Below are positions 8,174 to 15,876 of a stretch of 26,551 bases of DNA, piece after piece. Position 1 is the first letter of the stretch; each line of letters begins with the position of its first letter. A model generated the notes under the pieces. That model was not told the origin of the DNA. It was given only the letters and a program-made list of their open reading frames with translations, and ran no database searches. Both the position numbers and the translations under genes were made by a program. Source of the stretch: a virus; IMG/VR virus record IMGVR_UViG_3300022602_000357, positions 1 to 26,551 of that record; one strand, given 5' to 3'.

Positions 8174-8892
8174 AGGACTAGATCAAATCTCGGTGGAATG
8201 CAAATTAAATCATGTTGTTGGGGTGGAACTGAATAGCCCATGCTTTCAAAGAAAGCGATAATATTTCCAGCATTAGACTTATGTTGCTCAACCATAAATA
8301 CAGGTTTATAACAATCAATCCAGTCTTCAGCAGAAAAAAGCGCTTGCTCTTCCATACCCTCAATGTCCATTTTGATAAGATCAACGTGCTCGTTAAACCA
8401 ATGCAAAGGGTAGACTTCAACTCTTTCGGTATGATTTTTAACCATATCCATGTTGTCTGATTTATCAATTGGCAATAATTCATAACCACCAAAGTTTTGA
8501 TAAGAATCATAATCTGGCAAAGTTGCATCAATGTGATCTATTTCATCGTTTCCAATTGCAAAATTATGGCAACTAACATTGCGTAGCCCGTTTAAACTTA
8601 CCATTCCACAAAGTTGATAAAAGATTTGACGCTGCGCTTCAAAAGCACGAACAGAAATTTGGTCTTTAAACGTGTTTGCTATGGCAAGAGTATGAGTGCC
8701 AATATTGGCTCCTACGTCATAAAATACTACGTGTTGTTTTTTTACCAATAACTTTTCAATAATTTTTTTAAGTAGGTTAATTTGATCACGCTCAAAGTAA
8801 CCAGTACGCTGCACATCTCCGCATACACCCCTATCATTTTTATTTAAAATTAACAGTCCATATTCTGTATTAACGGCAAAGTTGGGATTCAT
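8170..8892 (-). CDS. FkbM-family SAM-dependent methyltransferase
   Basis: The 240-residue protein carries the FkbM signature: the SAM-binding loop FYDVGANIGTHTLAIA (57-72), an acidic second strand FEA (84-86), and DLIKMDIEGMEEQAL (171-185), which supplies the motif normally seen as KxDxEGxE. FkbM enzymes O-methylate sugars or hydroxyls in glycans and natural products. It is the last gene of a three-gene - strand unit, and its ATG overlaps the stop of the glycosyltransferase before it (ATGA). The likely role is methyl-capping of a sugar added by its two neighbours. The acceptor is unknown. Its length is normal and it appears intact. Confidence 0.88.
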   Translation of the reverse strand: MNPNFAVNTEYGLLILNKNDRGVCGDVQRTGYFERDQINLLKKIIEKLLVKKQHVVFYDVGANIGTHTLAIANTFKDQISVRAFEAQRQIFYQLCGMVSLNGLRNVSCHNFAIGNDEIDHIDATLPDYDSYQNFGGYELLPIDKSDNMDMVKNHTERVEVYPLHWFNEHVDLIKMDIEGMEEQALFSAEDWIDCYKPVFMVEQHKSNAGNIIAFFESMGYSVPPQQHDLICIPPRFDLVL

Positions 8893-9656
8893 AGTATTTC
8901 CTTTAAAAATTCTTTGGTCATTTCCATGCCACGATCAAATGAAGCATCCACATCTTTATAGCGAAATACCTTCATAACACCGTCTTTAATATATGGGTCA
9001 ATAAACATTTCATCACGTGGTGGGTCGATATAATCTCCAAGCCATACGAACGTAGGAATACGATTCATAGCACTCATTGTTTTAATGCCACTATCTGCTC
9101 CAATAACTGCATGACATTGATTAACATAAGCCAAGCTTTTTGCAGGATTGCTATAAGTTATTAACTTTAAAGTATCTGATTCTTTTAACCCTATAGGTTC
9201 TAATTCATTTTTTAAACCAAATACCATTAAGTTATAGTTATCAGAGATTAATTCTTTGATTACACGAGCGGGAATGGACTTTAAAATCATGCCAAATTTC
9301 TTTTGTGTGTCAATAGAATATGCGCTACCATTGATATGAACTCCTACTACAGGTTTACCATTAGTAAATAATGGTTTTTCAAGATCAAATGGAAATTCAG
9401 CAAAATACTGAGCACGTGGGCAGTGAACCCAATTAATAGACTTGTTTAAACTATTTAAAAAGTGATTTTGACCGTCCAAAGTTTCAAAGATATGCAATGG
9501 ATCAACGGGGATTCCAATCGTGTCAAAAAACTCTTTAGCGCCCTGTAAATGGGTTACTGAGGCATATTTATAAGGTTTATCTTTGTTAGCATCAATAAAA
9601 GGCAAACACTGCAAAAAATCTCCAATACCGCCCAACAATAAAATTACTTGCTCCAT
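8889..9656 (-). CDS. Glycosyltransferase family 9-like (heptosyltransferase-related) protein
   Basis: The 255-residue protein has the two halves of a GT-B enzyme of the ADP-heptose:LPS heptosyltransferase type. The N-terminal glycine loop is LLLGGIGDFLQCLPFIDA (6-23). The C-terminal nucleotide-sugar site is VIGADSGIKTMSAMNRIPTFVWLG (184-207), resembling the family's 'D[ST]G..H.A.A...P...L[FW]G'. The usual histidine after the glycine is replaced (SGIKT), and the protein is shorter than full heptosyltransferases (about 320-350 residues). Donor specificity may therefore differ, or activity may be reduced. It overlaps the TPR-glycosyltransferase gene by 13 nt upstream and the FkbM gene by 4 nt downstream. 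Confidence 0.78.
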   Translation of the reverse strand: MEQVILLLGGIGDFLQCLPFIDANKDKPYKYASVTHLQGAKEFFDTIGIPVDPLHIFETLDGQNHFLNSLNKSINWVHCPRAQYFAEFPFDLEKPLFTNGKPVVGVHINGSAYSIDTQKKFGMILKSIPARVIKELISDNYNLMVFGLKNELEPIGLKESDTLKLITYSNPAKSLAYVNQCHAVIGADSGIKTMSAMNRIPTFVWLGDYIDPPRDEMFIDPYIKDGVMKVFRYKDVDASFDRGMEMTKEFLKEIL

Positions 9657-11254
9657 TTAATTAAGTCCTCTTTAATGTTTTGTACTACTGATTCCCAGTC
9701 GCCCAACTTGGGCTGTCGGTAAAGTTTTAAGGTGGGATACCAAGGGCTATCAGTTCTGTCCATAAACCAGCGCCAACAAGTATCAAAACGATTCATCATC
9801 CATACCTCTTTGCCCATAGCAGCCGCTACGTGAGCCGTAGACGTGTCAACAGCAATCACTAGGTCTAGGCTCCAAATATAAGCTGCGGTGTCTGCAAAGT
9901 CCTTAAAAAGCGGTGTATGGTTACACATTATGGATCTCCAACCTAAACAATTGTAAAGTTCTTGCTCTGGTCCTTCGCCCTTTTGTAAAGAATAAAAGTT
10001 AACATTGTCAACTTTTAGTGGAAGTAAACGTTCTAAGGAGATATTTCTACGCTCATTGACAGCCCAAACTTCTGGCTGATCAGGTCTAAACCCTCCAGAC
10101 CAAACCAAACCAACATTCTTTTTTCCATTTGCCAAAAGCATTGGAGAAAAATATTCAACTAAAGCGGGATCGGGTTTTAAATAAATACCATAAGGAATGC
10201 TATCCATACGTGTTTTAAACGCATAAGGAAGGCTCATAAGGGGGATATGCAAATCAAACGGCGGAATAGGATCTCCCGTAGTAACAACTTGATCAACACC
10301 CTCTAAAGATGTAAGCAATTTAACCAGAGGTTTTTCAGTGCCAAGAATTACTTTGGCTCCAGCTTCTTTGGCTAATTTAGCATAACGGCAAAACTGCAAC
10401 ATATCGCCAAGACCTTGCTCGCCATGAATAAATAGTATCTTGCCGTTTAAACTCTGTGTGCCATCGTAGCAAATGCCGGGTAGGTTTCGTCTTGGATAAG
10501 TTGTTCTATTCCAGCGCCATTCATGCTCTTCCCAAGCAATATCATATTCACCACGTAATAAGTAGCACAAGGATCTATTAAAACGAGCATCAGCAAGACT
10601 GGGGTCTATCTCCACAGCTTTGTTGTAGTCAGCCAAAGCTTCATCTGGTCTGCCCAAGTTTTGATAAACCAACCCACGGTTATTATAAAAAGCTTCTACC
10701 CCTTTGGGGTTTTGTTTGATTCCAGCGTCATAACATGATAAAGTTTCTTCCATGCGATGCAATTTTTGCAGGGCTATCCCTTTGTTGTTATATGCCTCTG
10801 CAAAGCGTGGATTGATTTTAAGTGCTTGATTATAAAGATCAATTTCTTCTTCAGTTCTATGGAGACTGCCAACTACAATGCCTTTGTTGTAATAAGCCTC
10901 CGCATATCTGGGGTTTATTTTTAGAGCACTATCAAAATCCATGATAGCTAACTCTGGTTGCTTTAATGCTTGAAATACATTAGCCCTATTATTTAAAGCT
11001 ACGGCATTATTTGGGTGTCTTTCTATGGACTTATTAAAAAATTCTAAAGCCGCAAGATAATTTTTAACGCTACCCAAAATGCACCCAATTAAATGATAGG
11101 CATCTGGGTGATCTGGCTGTTCTTTAATGATTTGCTCACACAAAAGAATTGCTCTTTGATTGTCTCCGCTTTCTTGGCTTTTTTGAGCTTGAATAAGACG
11201 AGCAATGTTTTGATCTTTGAGTGGTTTAATTTTGGTAACGTTCTTGTTTTTCAT
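9644..11254 (-). CDS. TPR-repeat glycosyltransferase (GT9/GT41-like)
   Basis: The 536-residue protein fuses about six to seven tetratricopeptide repeats (about 17-255) to a C-terminal glycosyltransferase domain (about 270-536). Typical TPR positions are seen, for example ALNNRANVFQALKQPELAI and AEAYNNKGIALQKLHRMEE. The enzyme part has a glycine loop HGEQGLGDMLQFCRYAKLA (276-294) and the sugar-nucleotide motif LVIAVDTSTAHVAAAMGKEVW, as in GT9 enzymes. The overall plan resembles O-GlcNAc transferase, where TPRs hold the polypeptide acceptor. It is first in the - strand operon and starts at an ATG just downstream of the 11255-11418 control region. A role in virion-protein or host-surface glycosylation is inference. 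Similar TPR-GTs are known from bacterial surface-modification loci. Confidence 0.85.
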   Translation of the reverse strand: MKNKNVTKIKPLKDQNIARLIQAQKSQESGDNQRAILLCEQIIKEQPDHPDAYHLIGCILGSVKNYLAALEFFNKSIERHPNNAVALNNRANVFQALKQPELAIMDFDSALKINPRYAEAYYNKGIVVGSLHRTEEEIDLYNQALKINPRFAEAYNNKGIALQKLHRMEETLSCYDAGIKQNPKGVEAFYNNRGLVYQNLGRPDEALADYNKAVEIDPSLADARFNRSLCYLLRGEYDIAWEEHEWRWNRTTYPRRNLPGICYDGTQSLNGKILFIHGEQGLGDMLQFCRYAKLAKEAGAKVILGTEKPLVKLLTSLEGVDQVVTTGDPIPPFDLHIPLMSLPYAFKTRMDSIPYGIYLKPDPALVEYFSPMLLANGKKNVGLVWSGGFRPDQPEVWAVNERRNISLERLLPLKVDNVNFYSLQKGEGPEQELYNCLGWRSIMCNHTPLFKDFADTAAYIWSLDLVIAVDTSTAHVAAAMGKEVWMMNRFDTCWRWFMDRTDSPWYPTLKLYRQPKLGDWESVVQNIKEDLIKWSK

Positions 11255-11276
11255 ATTTGAATTCTATCATCAAAAA

Positions 11277-11305
11277 AATAAAAAAGAACAAGTTTAAACT
11301 TGCAA
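11277..11305 (-). promoter_or_regulatory. Possible weak promoter for the glycosylation cassette
   Basis: Read on the - strand, TTGCAA (11300-11305) is followed after 17 nt by TTTATT (11277-11282), 22 nt before the TPR-glycosyltransferase ATG. The -35 is 4/6 and the -10 is 4/6 against the sigma-70 consensus. TTGCAA is self-complementary, so the same hexamer can serve the + strand promoter as well. This is a tentative call; T-rich sequence nearby could hide a different start. Confidence 0.3.
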
Positions 11306-11318
11306 GATGTTTAAACTT
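11289..11318. repeat. Paired GTTTAAAC palindromes in the divergent promoter region
   Basis: A 14-bp perfect palindrome CAAGTTTAAACTTG (11289-11302) is followed by a second GTTTAAACTT (11309-11318). The two GTTTAAAC cores are 17 bp apart centre to centre, so on nearly adjoining faces of the helix. One lies just upstream of the + strand -35 and the other inside the -35/-10 spacer. This is operator-like geometry. The same octamer occurs 11 more times in this window inside genes. Confidence 0.6.
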
Positions 11319-11328
11319 AGTGTATAAA
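11300..11328 (+). promoter_or_regulatory. Sigma-70-like promoter for the 11419 structural gene
   Basis: TTGCAA (11300-11305, 4/6 to consensus) is separated by exactly 17 nt from TATAAA (11323-11328, 5/6). The expected transcription start is near 11335, giving a leader of about 84 nt before the ATG at 11419. This is the clearest promoter in the window. It follows the capsid terminator and the opposing cassette, where a new promoter is needed to express the downstream late genes. Confidence 0.65.
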
Positions 11329-11349
11329 TACAACTATCTGGGTGATTCG

Positions 11350-11395
11350 CCTATTCCACCACTGCCCCAGCAGACGATGCAAAGATCGGGATAGG
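11350..11395 (+). promoter_or_regulatory. Folded 5' leader of the 11419 gene
   Basis: CCTATTCC (11350-11357) pairs with GGGATAGG (11388-11395) over 8 bp with one G-U pair. Inside the loop, CTGC (11362-11365) pairs with GCAG (11370-11373) around CCCA. The structure would start about 15 nt into the predicted transcript and end 11 nt before the AAGGAG ribosome site at 11407. It could stabilise the message or control translation. It does not match a riboswitch class I recognise. Confidence 0.4.
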
Positions 11396-11418
11396 TACTT
11401 TTGCATAAGGAGTCCATT

Positions 11419-12135
11419 ATGGGACGTAGTACATTTGAAGGTCCAGTCTTAGCTGGAGATAATCGTTTTGGTCCACAACGTGACGTTGGCGGTGTTCTTT
11501 TAACCCAATACGCATTTTTAGATTTTTCTAAAACAACTCCCGGCACCGCTGGTTATGCAGGTGGTTCTAGTGTTTTTGTTACACCTAATAATATTCCTAA
11601 CAATATTGCAACTATTTGGACTCCACAATCTGGTTCATACAGCACTAGCGGTCCAACTGTAGCTACTGTTCCTACTGCTGATGCTGCTGGTACTATTTAT
11701 CGTGGTGTTTCTTTCTTGTTGCCAGCTAGTTCATATTTAAAATCTGTTGAAGTTGACTATATTGCAACCCCAACTGATGCTGCAACATTGACACCAAATA
11801 CCATTGCCTACTATTGCTCAAATCAGTTTGTAACTTCTGCTACTGGTGCTGTATATGCAAGCATTGCTTCAAACTCTGCTTCTACTGTTGGTCGTACTAC
11901 TGCAAGTTTTACTGCTACTCAATATGCAAATGCTCAGTCAACTTTGCAAGATGTACAAAATATTCAGCCCGGTAATCAACCAACTTGGTTTAGCCAAGTA
12001 GTTATTACCGCTGCAATGACTGGTAACAGCGTTGGTTCTCCTACATCTGGAAAACTTGCATTTATAATCAGTTATGTTCAAGCCGATACTAATATTGGAA
12101 ATAGTTCAACCTATCCATATGGTAACTTTGACTAA
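11419..12135 (+). CDS. Virion structural protein with its own promoter and terminator
   Basis: The start is set at ATG 11419 because AAGGAG (11407-11412) lies 6 nt upstream. A TTG at 11401 in the same frame would overlap that site and adds only six residues. The 238-residue protein begins GRSTFEGPVLAGDNRFGPQR (2-21), followed by strand-rich, Thr/Ser/Ala-rich, low-charge sequence typical of capsid or tail surface proteins. It has no enzyme motif. A dedicated promoter and a tight terminator bracket it, suggesting a product needed in large amounts, such as a head decoration or major tail protein. I recognise the 'STFEGP..AGDNRFGP.RDVG' opening as recurrent in aquatic phage structural blocks, but not a proven function. 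Confidence 0.75.
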   Translation: MGRSTFEGPVLAGDNRFGPQRDVGGVLLTQYAFLDFSKTTPGTAGYAGGSSVFVTPNNIPNNIATIWTPQSGSYSTSGPTVATVPTADAAGTIYRGVSFLLPASSYLKSVEVDYIATPTDAATLTPNTIAYYCSNQFVTSATGAVYASIASNSASTVGRTTASFTATQYANAQSTLQDVQNIQPGNQPTWFSQVVITAAMTGNSVGSPTSGKLAFIISYVQADTNIGNSSTYPYGNFD

Positions 12136-12144
12136 TAATCCGAT

Positions 12145-12167
12145 GGGGAACTTCGGTTCCCCTTTTT
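12145..12167 (+). terminator. Intrinsic terminator with UUCG tetraloop
   Basis: GGGGAAC (12145-12151) and GTTCCCC (12156-12162) form a perfect 7-bp stem around TTCG, an exceptionally stable tetraloop, followed by TTTTT. It sits 9 nt after the 11419 gene. The next gene starts at 12186 with no clear promoter between, so downstream expression would rely on read-through or antitermination. Confidence 0.93.
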
Positions 12168-12185
12168 AAAATTTAAGGAGATATT

Positions 12186-14714
12186 ATGTCAGGTGCATGG
12201 AGTTTATTGAATTTCTTTTCACCCAACACCCAAACGGGTGCTATGGGTACACAAACTGCCTCTACCCCATTAACGGGTATTGATGGCGCTGCTCAATTTG
12301 TTGCACCTCAACGTTTGCGTGACGTTGTAGGCAAGCTTAAAGTTTCACAATCACAAAATATTTATGATGCTGACTTTGAATACGGTGTACAGCCATTGCG
12401 CTGGGAACAGTTTGTTCAAAACGTATCAGGTCAAGCTTACATTGTTCAAAACCCCGGTTTAGGTGGTGTATCAATGAACATCGGTGGTGGCAACACTCCC
12501 GGTGACATTACCATTCGTCAATCACGTCCTTACCATCGCTATCAGCCCGGTAAAACGATGTATATGGCTTCTAACGTAAACTTTGGTTCATCGGTTAGCG
12601 GTCAGACACAACGTGTTGGTATTTTTGATGATTCAAATGGTATTTTCTTTTTGCAAAGTGGCGCACCTTATCCCGGTAATCCATATGCAATGTATTGCGT
12701 AATTCGTTCCGACTCAGGTGGTTTGCCAGTAGATCAAGTATTCCCAATGGAAGCTTGGAACGGCAACAAGAATATTATCAATGCAATTGACTGGACTAAA
12801 GTTCAGATGATTTGGCAAGAATATGCTTGGTACGGTGCTGGTGCTTTGCGTTGGGGTGTAGTCATCAACGGTGAACCTTGGGTTATCCATCAAGTTGGTA
12901 CAGGTAATGGTGTAGTAAACGGTACAGCTCAGGTTAAACCTTGGAGCCGTACTGGTAACTTGCCAGTTCGCTATGAGCAACGTGATAATGGTTCTTCTGG
13001 TCAATCTTTAATGACTCACTATGGTGTGTCAGTATTGGTTGAGGGTGGCATTGATAAACAGCGTGGATTTACCTATTCCTATGGTAACTATGCAGCTTCT
13101 CAACAGCGTAGTTTGACTGGTGCAGTAACTCGTTATCCAGCCATGTCATTCCGCATGAGAGCGGTTGGTTCAGATATTTTTGACCAAACTAACGCTGCTG
13201 CTACTGGCGGGACTCCACAGACTCTGACTATTAGTGCAGCTACTCCAGCGATTAGCTCAGTTGTTGGTCAAGCTAGTGGCGGTCAAGCTTTGGTTACCTT
13301 TGCATCTCCTCATGGATATGCAGTAACCAATCCAGCACAAGCCAATAACCCAGCTCAGTATATTACTTTAAGTTCATTTACTGAAACTGCATCCATTACT
13401 GGATATACAATTGCCAGCGCAACATTAACAGTAACTACAATTACTGCTGGCGCTATTCAATCTGGTATGTCATTGACTGGTACTGGAATTGCTTCTGGAA
13501 CCACAATTACTTCTCAATTAACCGCAACTAGCGCTGCTGTTGGATCACAAGCCTATTCTAGCGGTGGTGCAATCGGTTCTAGCGTTGTTGTATTGGCGGC
13601 TGGCACTGGATTTGCAGTGGGTCAATTAATTGCTGGTACAGGTATTCAAGCAGGTACATATATTACCGCTGTTAATGGTGCAACCATTACTGTAAACAAA
13701 ACATTTACAGCACAAGTTGCTGGTACAGTTACATCATATGCAGTAGGTGGTGTTGGTACATATCAGTTAAGTTCCTCGCAAACTGGTGTATCTGGCACTT
13801 TAACTGCTACCACAACTTACGCAGCACAAACTTGGTTGATTCAATCTGTTCCAACAACAAGCACAATGATTCTGCCAATTATTTTGGCAAATGGTGCAAC
13901 ATTGACATCCACCCCAACAGCAACATATTGGGGCGCAAATCAATGGGTTGGTAAATCAGTTTACTATCAGGCAGCATTACCAAGTCTTACTGGTGCAGCA
14001 ATTGGAGCAGCTACTGTAATTGGTGGGGTAACTCAATTCCCTGTAACTTTAAGCTTTGCAGCAATTACTAGCTTGGCAACCAACAACGTTATTACCATCT
14101 CTGGTGCAGCACCTACCCAGTACAACGGTATTTACAACGTAACAGCGCTAAATGCTACTCAGGCACAGATCTATTTACCATCTAGTCCGGGCGCAATTAC
14201 GTTGGCTGGTCAAACTATTACATCGCCATATACAGGTCGTATTACAAGCAACACAACTTCTGCTATTACTTTTGGTGATGTTGTGACTGGTAATCCACTA
14301 CCCAATCCTCCAACTGCTGGCTGTTCATATCAGATTGGCTTGATTGATCGTGGACAGTTACTGCCACAGACATTGTTGACTAATACTAGCCAAACAGCTT
14401 TGATTGAGTTGATTGCTAGTACACCAACCAATCAGCTATCATTGCAAAATGCATCGTTTAAACCTTTGAATACACTTGGTTCATTTAACTCATTTGCTGA
14501 GGTTGACTTATCAGCCATTGGATTAAGTGGTGGTGAAGTAGTTTACGCATTCTCAACTCCAAATAATGCACTGCAACAATTGGATTTGACTAACTTCTTC
14601 CCTGTATTGACCAACATTAAAGGTAACGTAGCTGATATCTTGACTGTGGCTATTACAACTACAACTGGTACAGTGGTTCAAATTAACGTAGTTTGTCAGG
14701 AAGCGATGGCTTAA
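12186..14714 (+). CDS. Large virion structural protein with inserted beta-module
   Basis: The 842-residue protein has a conserved N-terminal half: LRDVVGKLKVSQSQNIYDAD (44-63), YGVQPLRWEQF (66-76), DITIRQSRPYHRYQPGKT (107-124), EYAWYGAGALRWGVVINGEP (212-231), PWSRTGNLPVRYEQR (252-266), VEGGIDKQRGFTYSYG (285-300). I recognise this block from aquatic tailed-phage structural regions, but it has no established function. Residues about 405-545 are a repetitive Thr/Gly module (for example SGMSLTGTGIASGTTIT and GQLIAGTGIQAGTYIT), which occurs twice here and is widespread in unrelated phage proteins. The C-terminal part resumes normal composition. AAGGAG precedes the ATG. A tail or capsid-vertex protein is likely. 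Confidence 0.75.
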   Translation: MSGAWSLLNFFSPNTQTGAMGTQTASTPLTGIDGAAQFVAPQRLRDVVGKLKVSQSQNIYDADFEYGVQPLRWEQFVQNVSGQAYIVQNPGLGGVSMNIGGGNTPGDITIRQSRPYHRYQPGKTMYMASNVNFGSSVSGQTQRVGIFDDSNGIFFLQSGAPYPGNPYAMYCVIRSDSGGLPVDQVFPMEAWNGNKNIINAIDWTKVQMIWQEYAWYGAGALRWGVVINGEPWVIHQVGTGNGVVNGTAQVKPWSRTGNLPVRYEQRDNGSSGQSLMTHYGVSVLVEGGIDKQRGFTYSYGNYAASQQRSLTGAVTRYPAMSFRMRAVGSDIFDQTNAAATGGTPQTLTISAATPAISSVVGQASGGQALVTFASPHGYAVTNPAQANNPAQYITLSSFTETASITGYTIASATLTVTTITAGAIQSGMSLTGTGIASGTTITSQLTATSAAVGSQAYSSGGAIGSSVVVLAAGTGFAVGQLIAGTGIQAGTYITAVNGATITVNKTFTAQVAGTVTSYAVGGVGTYQLSSSQTGVSGTLTATTTYAAQTWLIQSVPTTSTMILPIILANGATLTSTPTATYWGANQWVGKSVYYQAALPSLTGAAIGAATVIGGVTQFPVTLSFAAITSLATNNVITISGAAPTQYNGIYNVTALNATQAQIYLPSSPGAITLAGQTITSPYTGRITSNTTSAITFGDVVTGNPLPNPPTAGCSYQIGLIDRGQLLPQTLLTNTSQTALIELIASTPTNQLSLQNASFKPLNTLGSFNSFAEVDLSAIGLSGGEVVYAFSTPNNALQQLDLTNFFPVLTNIKGNVADILTVAITTTTGTVVQINVVCQEAMA

Positions 14715-14715
14715 T

Positions 14716-14961
14716 ATGGCTAAGTCTCCAGCATGGACTCGTAAAGAAGGTAAATCACCTTCTGGCGGTTTAAACGCTAAAGGCAGAGCTAGTTTGAAAG
14801 CAGCAGGTCATGATATTAAACCACCACAACCAGAAGGCGGGTCACGGAAGAAATCTTTCTGTGCCCGAATGAGTGGTATGAAAAAGAAATTGACTTCAGC
14901 TAAAACAGCTAATGATCCAGATAGCCGTATCAATAAATCTTTAAAGAAGTGGAAGTGCTAA
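14716..14961 (+). CDS. Small basic conserved phage protein (DUF6321-like)
   Basis: The 81-residue protein opens with AKSPAWTRKEGKSPSGGLNA (2-21), continues KGRASLKAAGHDIKPPQPEGG and has SFCARMSGM (47-55) before a Lys-rich end KSLKKWKC. I recall the 'WTRKEGKNP.GGLN.KGR' and 'FCARMSGM' pair from marine and freshwater phages and from a domain of unknown function (probably DUF6321; number from memory). It is strongly positively charged. It follows the large structural protein by 1 nt and abuts the next ATG. A DNA-contacting or virion-internal role is possible from charge only. Confidence 0.82.
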   Translation: MAKSPAWTRKEGKSPSGGLNAKGRASLKAAGHDIKPPQPEGGSRKKSFCARMSGMKKKLTSAKTANDPDSRINKSLKKWKC

Positions 14962-15204
14962 ATGGAAGCAATTATGCAGTTTTGGAATGTATTGTTGACT
15001 ATCATCATGGCAGCCATTGGATTTTTTGTTAAAGAAAAGTTTACTGAATTAGATCGTGTAACAGTTCTTGTTAATAAAACTCGTGAAGAAATGGCACGAG
15101 ATTATATTACCAAACAAGAAGTTCGTAGCGATATGCAACAAATTATTGACCGATTTGATAAACTAGAGGCTAAATTGGATCGTTTTATTGAAGGTCATAA
15201 ATAA
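14962..15204 (+). CDS. Membrane-anchored coiled-coil protein
   Basis: The 80-residue protein has one N-terminal hydrophobic helix, FWNVLLTIIMAAIGFFV (about 7-23), followed by Lys and then a charged helix (about 25-78) with heptad-like hydrophobics and alternating Lys/Glu/Asp. This resembles small phage membrane proteins sometimes called holin-like or spanin-like, but there is no second membrane helix or lipobox, and no neighbouring endolysin. The start abuts the preceding stop and the end overlaps the next ATG by one base. A membrane protein is seen; a lysis role is conjecture. Confidence 0.68.
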   Translation: MEAIMQFWNVLLTIIMAAIGFFVKEKFTELDRVTVLVNKTREEMARDYITKQEVRSDMQQIIDRFDKLEAKLDRFIEGHK

Positions 15205-15659
15205 TGCCAAGTACAAGCAAAAAACAGCATAATTTAATGGAAGCGGTTGCTCATAATCCAGCATTCGCAAAAAAAGTAGGTATCCCTCGCTCTGTTGGCG
15301 AGGATTTTAGCAAAGCCGACAAGGGCAAAACTTTTAAAAAGGGTGGAGAAATGAAAAAGAAAATGGCAAGTGGTGGCGAGACAATGGGTCCTCGTTCCAT
15401 GAAAGAAGATTTAGTAGCTGGTTCAAACAAGCATGGAAAGTTTGGCGAGAGCAAAGCTCAGAAAAAAGGTCACACAAAAGGTATGAATTTGGGTGATGCA
15501 GGTAAAAAAGAGCCAATTGAAGGCGAAAAAAACATAAAGTCATTTATGGCTGGCATGAAAAAAGGCGGCAAAGTTAAAAAAATGGCTGCTGGCGGTACTG
15601 CTTCTAGCCGTGCTGATGGCATTGCTCAACGTGGTAAAACAGTTGGTAAATATTGCTAA
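15204..15659 (+). CDS. Basic Lys/Gly-rich phage protein (DUF6496-like start)
   Basis: The 151-residue protein opens SKKQHNLMEAVAHNPAFAKK (5-24) and VGIPRSVGEDFSKADKGKTF (25-44), a small conserved head I recognise from aquatic phages. It is followed by an unstructured Lys/Gly/Met-rich region with repeated KKGG/MASGG patches, and it ends GGTASSRADGIAQRGKTVGK (130-149). Net charge is strongly positive. The stop/start overlap with the gene before is TAATG. Function is unknown. The tail motif recurs on small proteins in related phages, which suggests a shared targeting or interaction tag. Confidence 0.78.
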   Translation: MPSTSKKQHNLMEAVAHNPAFAKKVGIPRSVGEDFSKADKGKTFKKGGEMKKKMASGGETMGPRSMKEDLVAGSNKHGKFGESKAQKKGHTKGMNLGDAGKKEPIEGEKNIKSFMAGMKKGGKVKKMAAGGTASSRADGIAQRGKTVGKYC

Positions 15660-15672
15660 TAAAGGAAATATT

Positions 15673-15876
15673 ATGAAAATGGATCACCCACCTCTTTCCA
15701 AGGATATGGAAGTAGAAGATCATATGATTCACCCAAAACATATGGAAAAGCATTATGGCGGAGATGGTCATATGCAACACCACGAGCATTTTAAAAAACA
15801 CGCTGCTGGTCATACTCTGCACCACGAACACGTAGAAGCTATGTGTGGCGGTGGCTATGCTAAGGGCAAGAAGTAA
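15673..15876 (+). CDS. His/Met-rich small protein, possible metal binder
   Basis: The start is placed at ATG 15673 because AAAGGA (15661-15666) sits 6 nt upstream. A longer in-frame version would overlap the previous gene by 50 nt without a ribosome site. The 67-residue product contains 14 His and 7 Met, with clusters HIHPKH-like at 17-23 and HHEHFKKH (36-43), HHEH (50-53), one Cys (58) and a Gly/Lys tail. It has no signal peptide. Such composition can bind Cu, Ni or Zn, but binding is not shown. It sits in the small basic-protein cluster between structural genes. Confidence 0.72.
   Translation: MKMDHPPLSKDMEVEDHMIHPKHMEKHYGGDGHMQHHEHFKKHAAGHTLHHEHVEAMCGGGYAKGKK

Noticed and set aside
11289-11302. 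The 14-bp palindrome as a phage attachment site or plasmid-type origin
   Set aside because: It has no flanking repeats, iterons, integrase or initiator gene, and the core octamer is dispersed in many genes, so a promoter-linked site is simpler.
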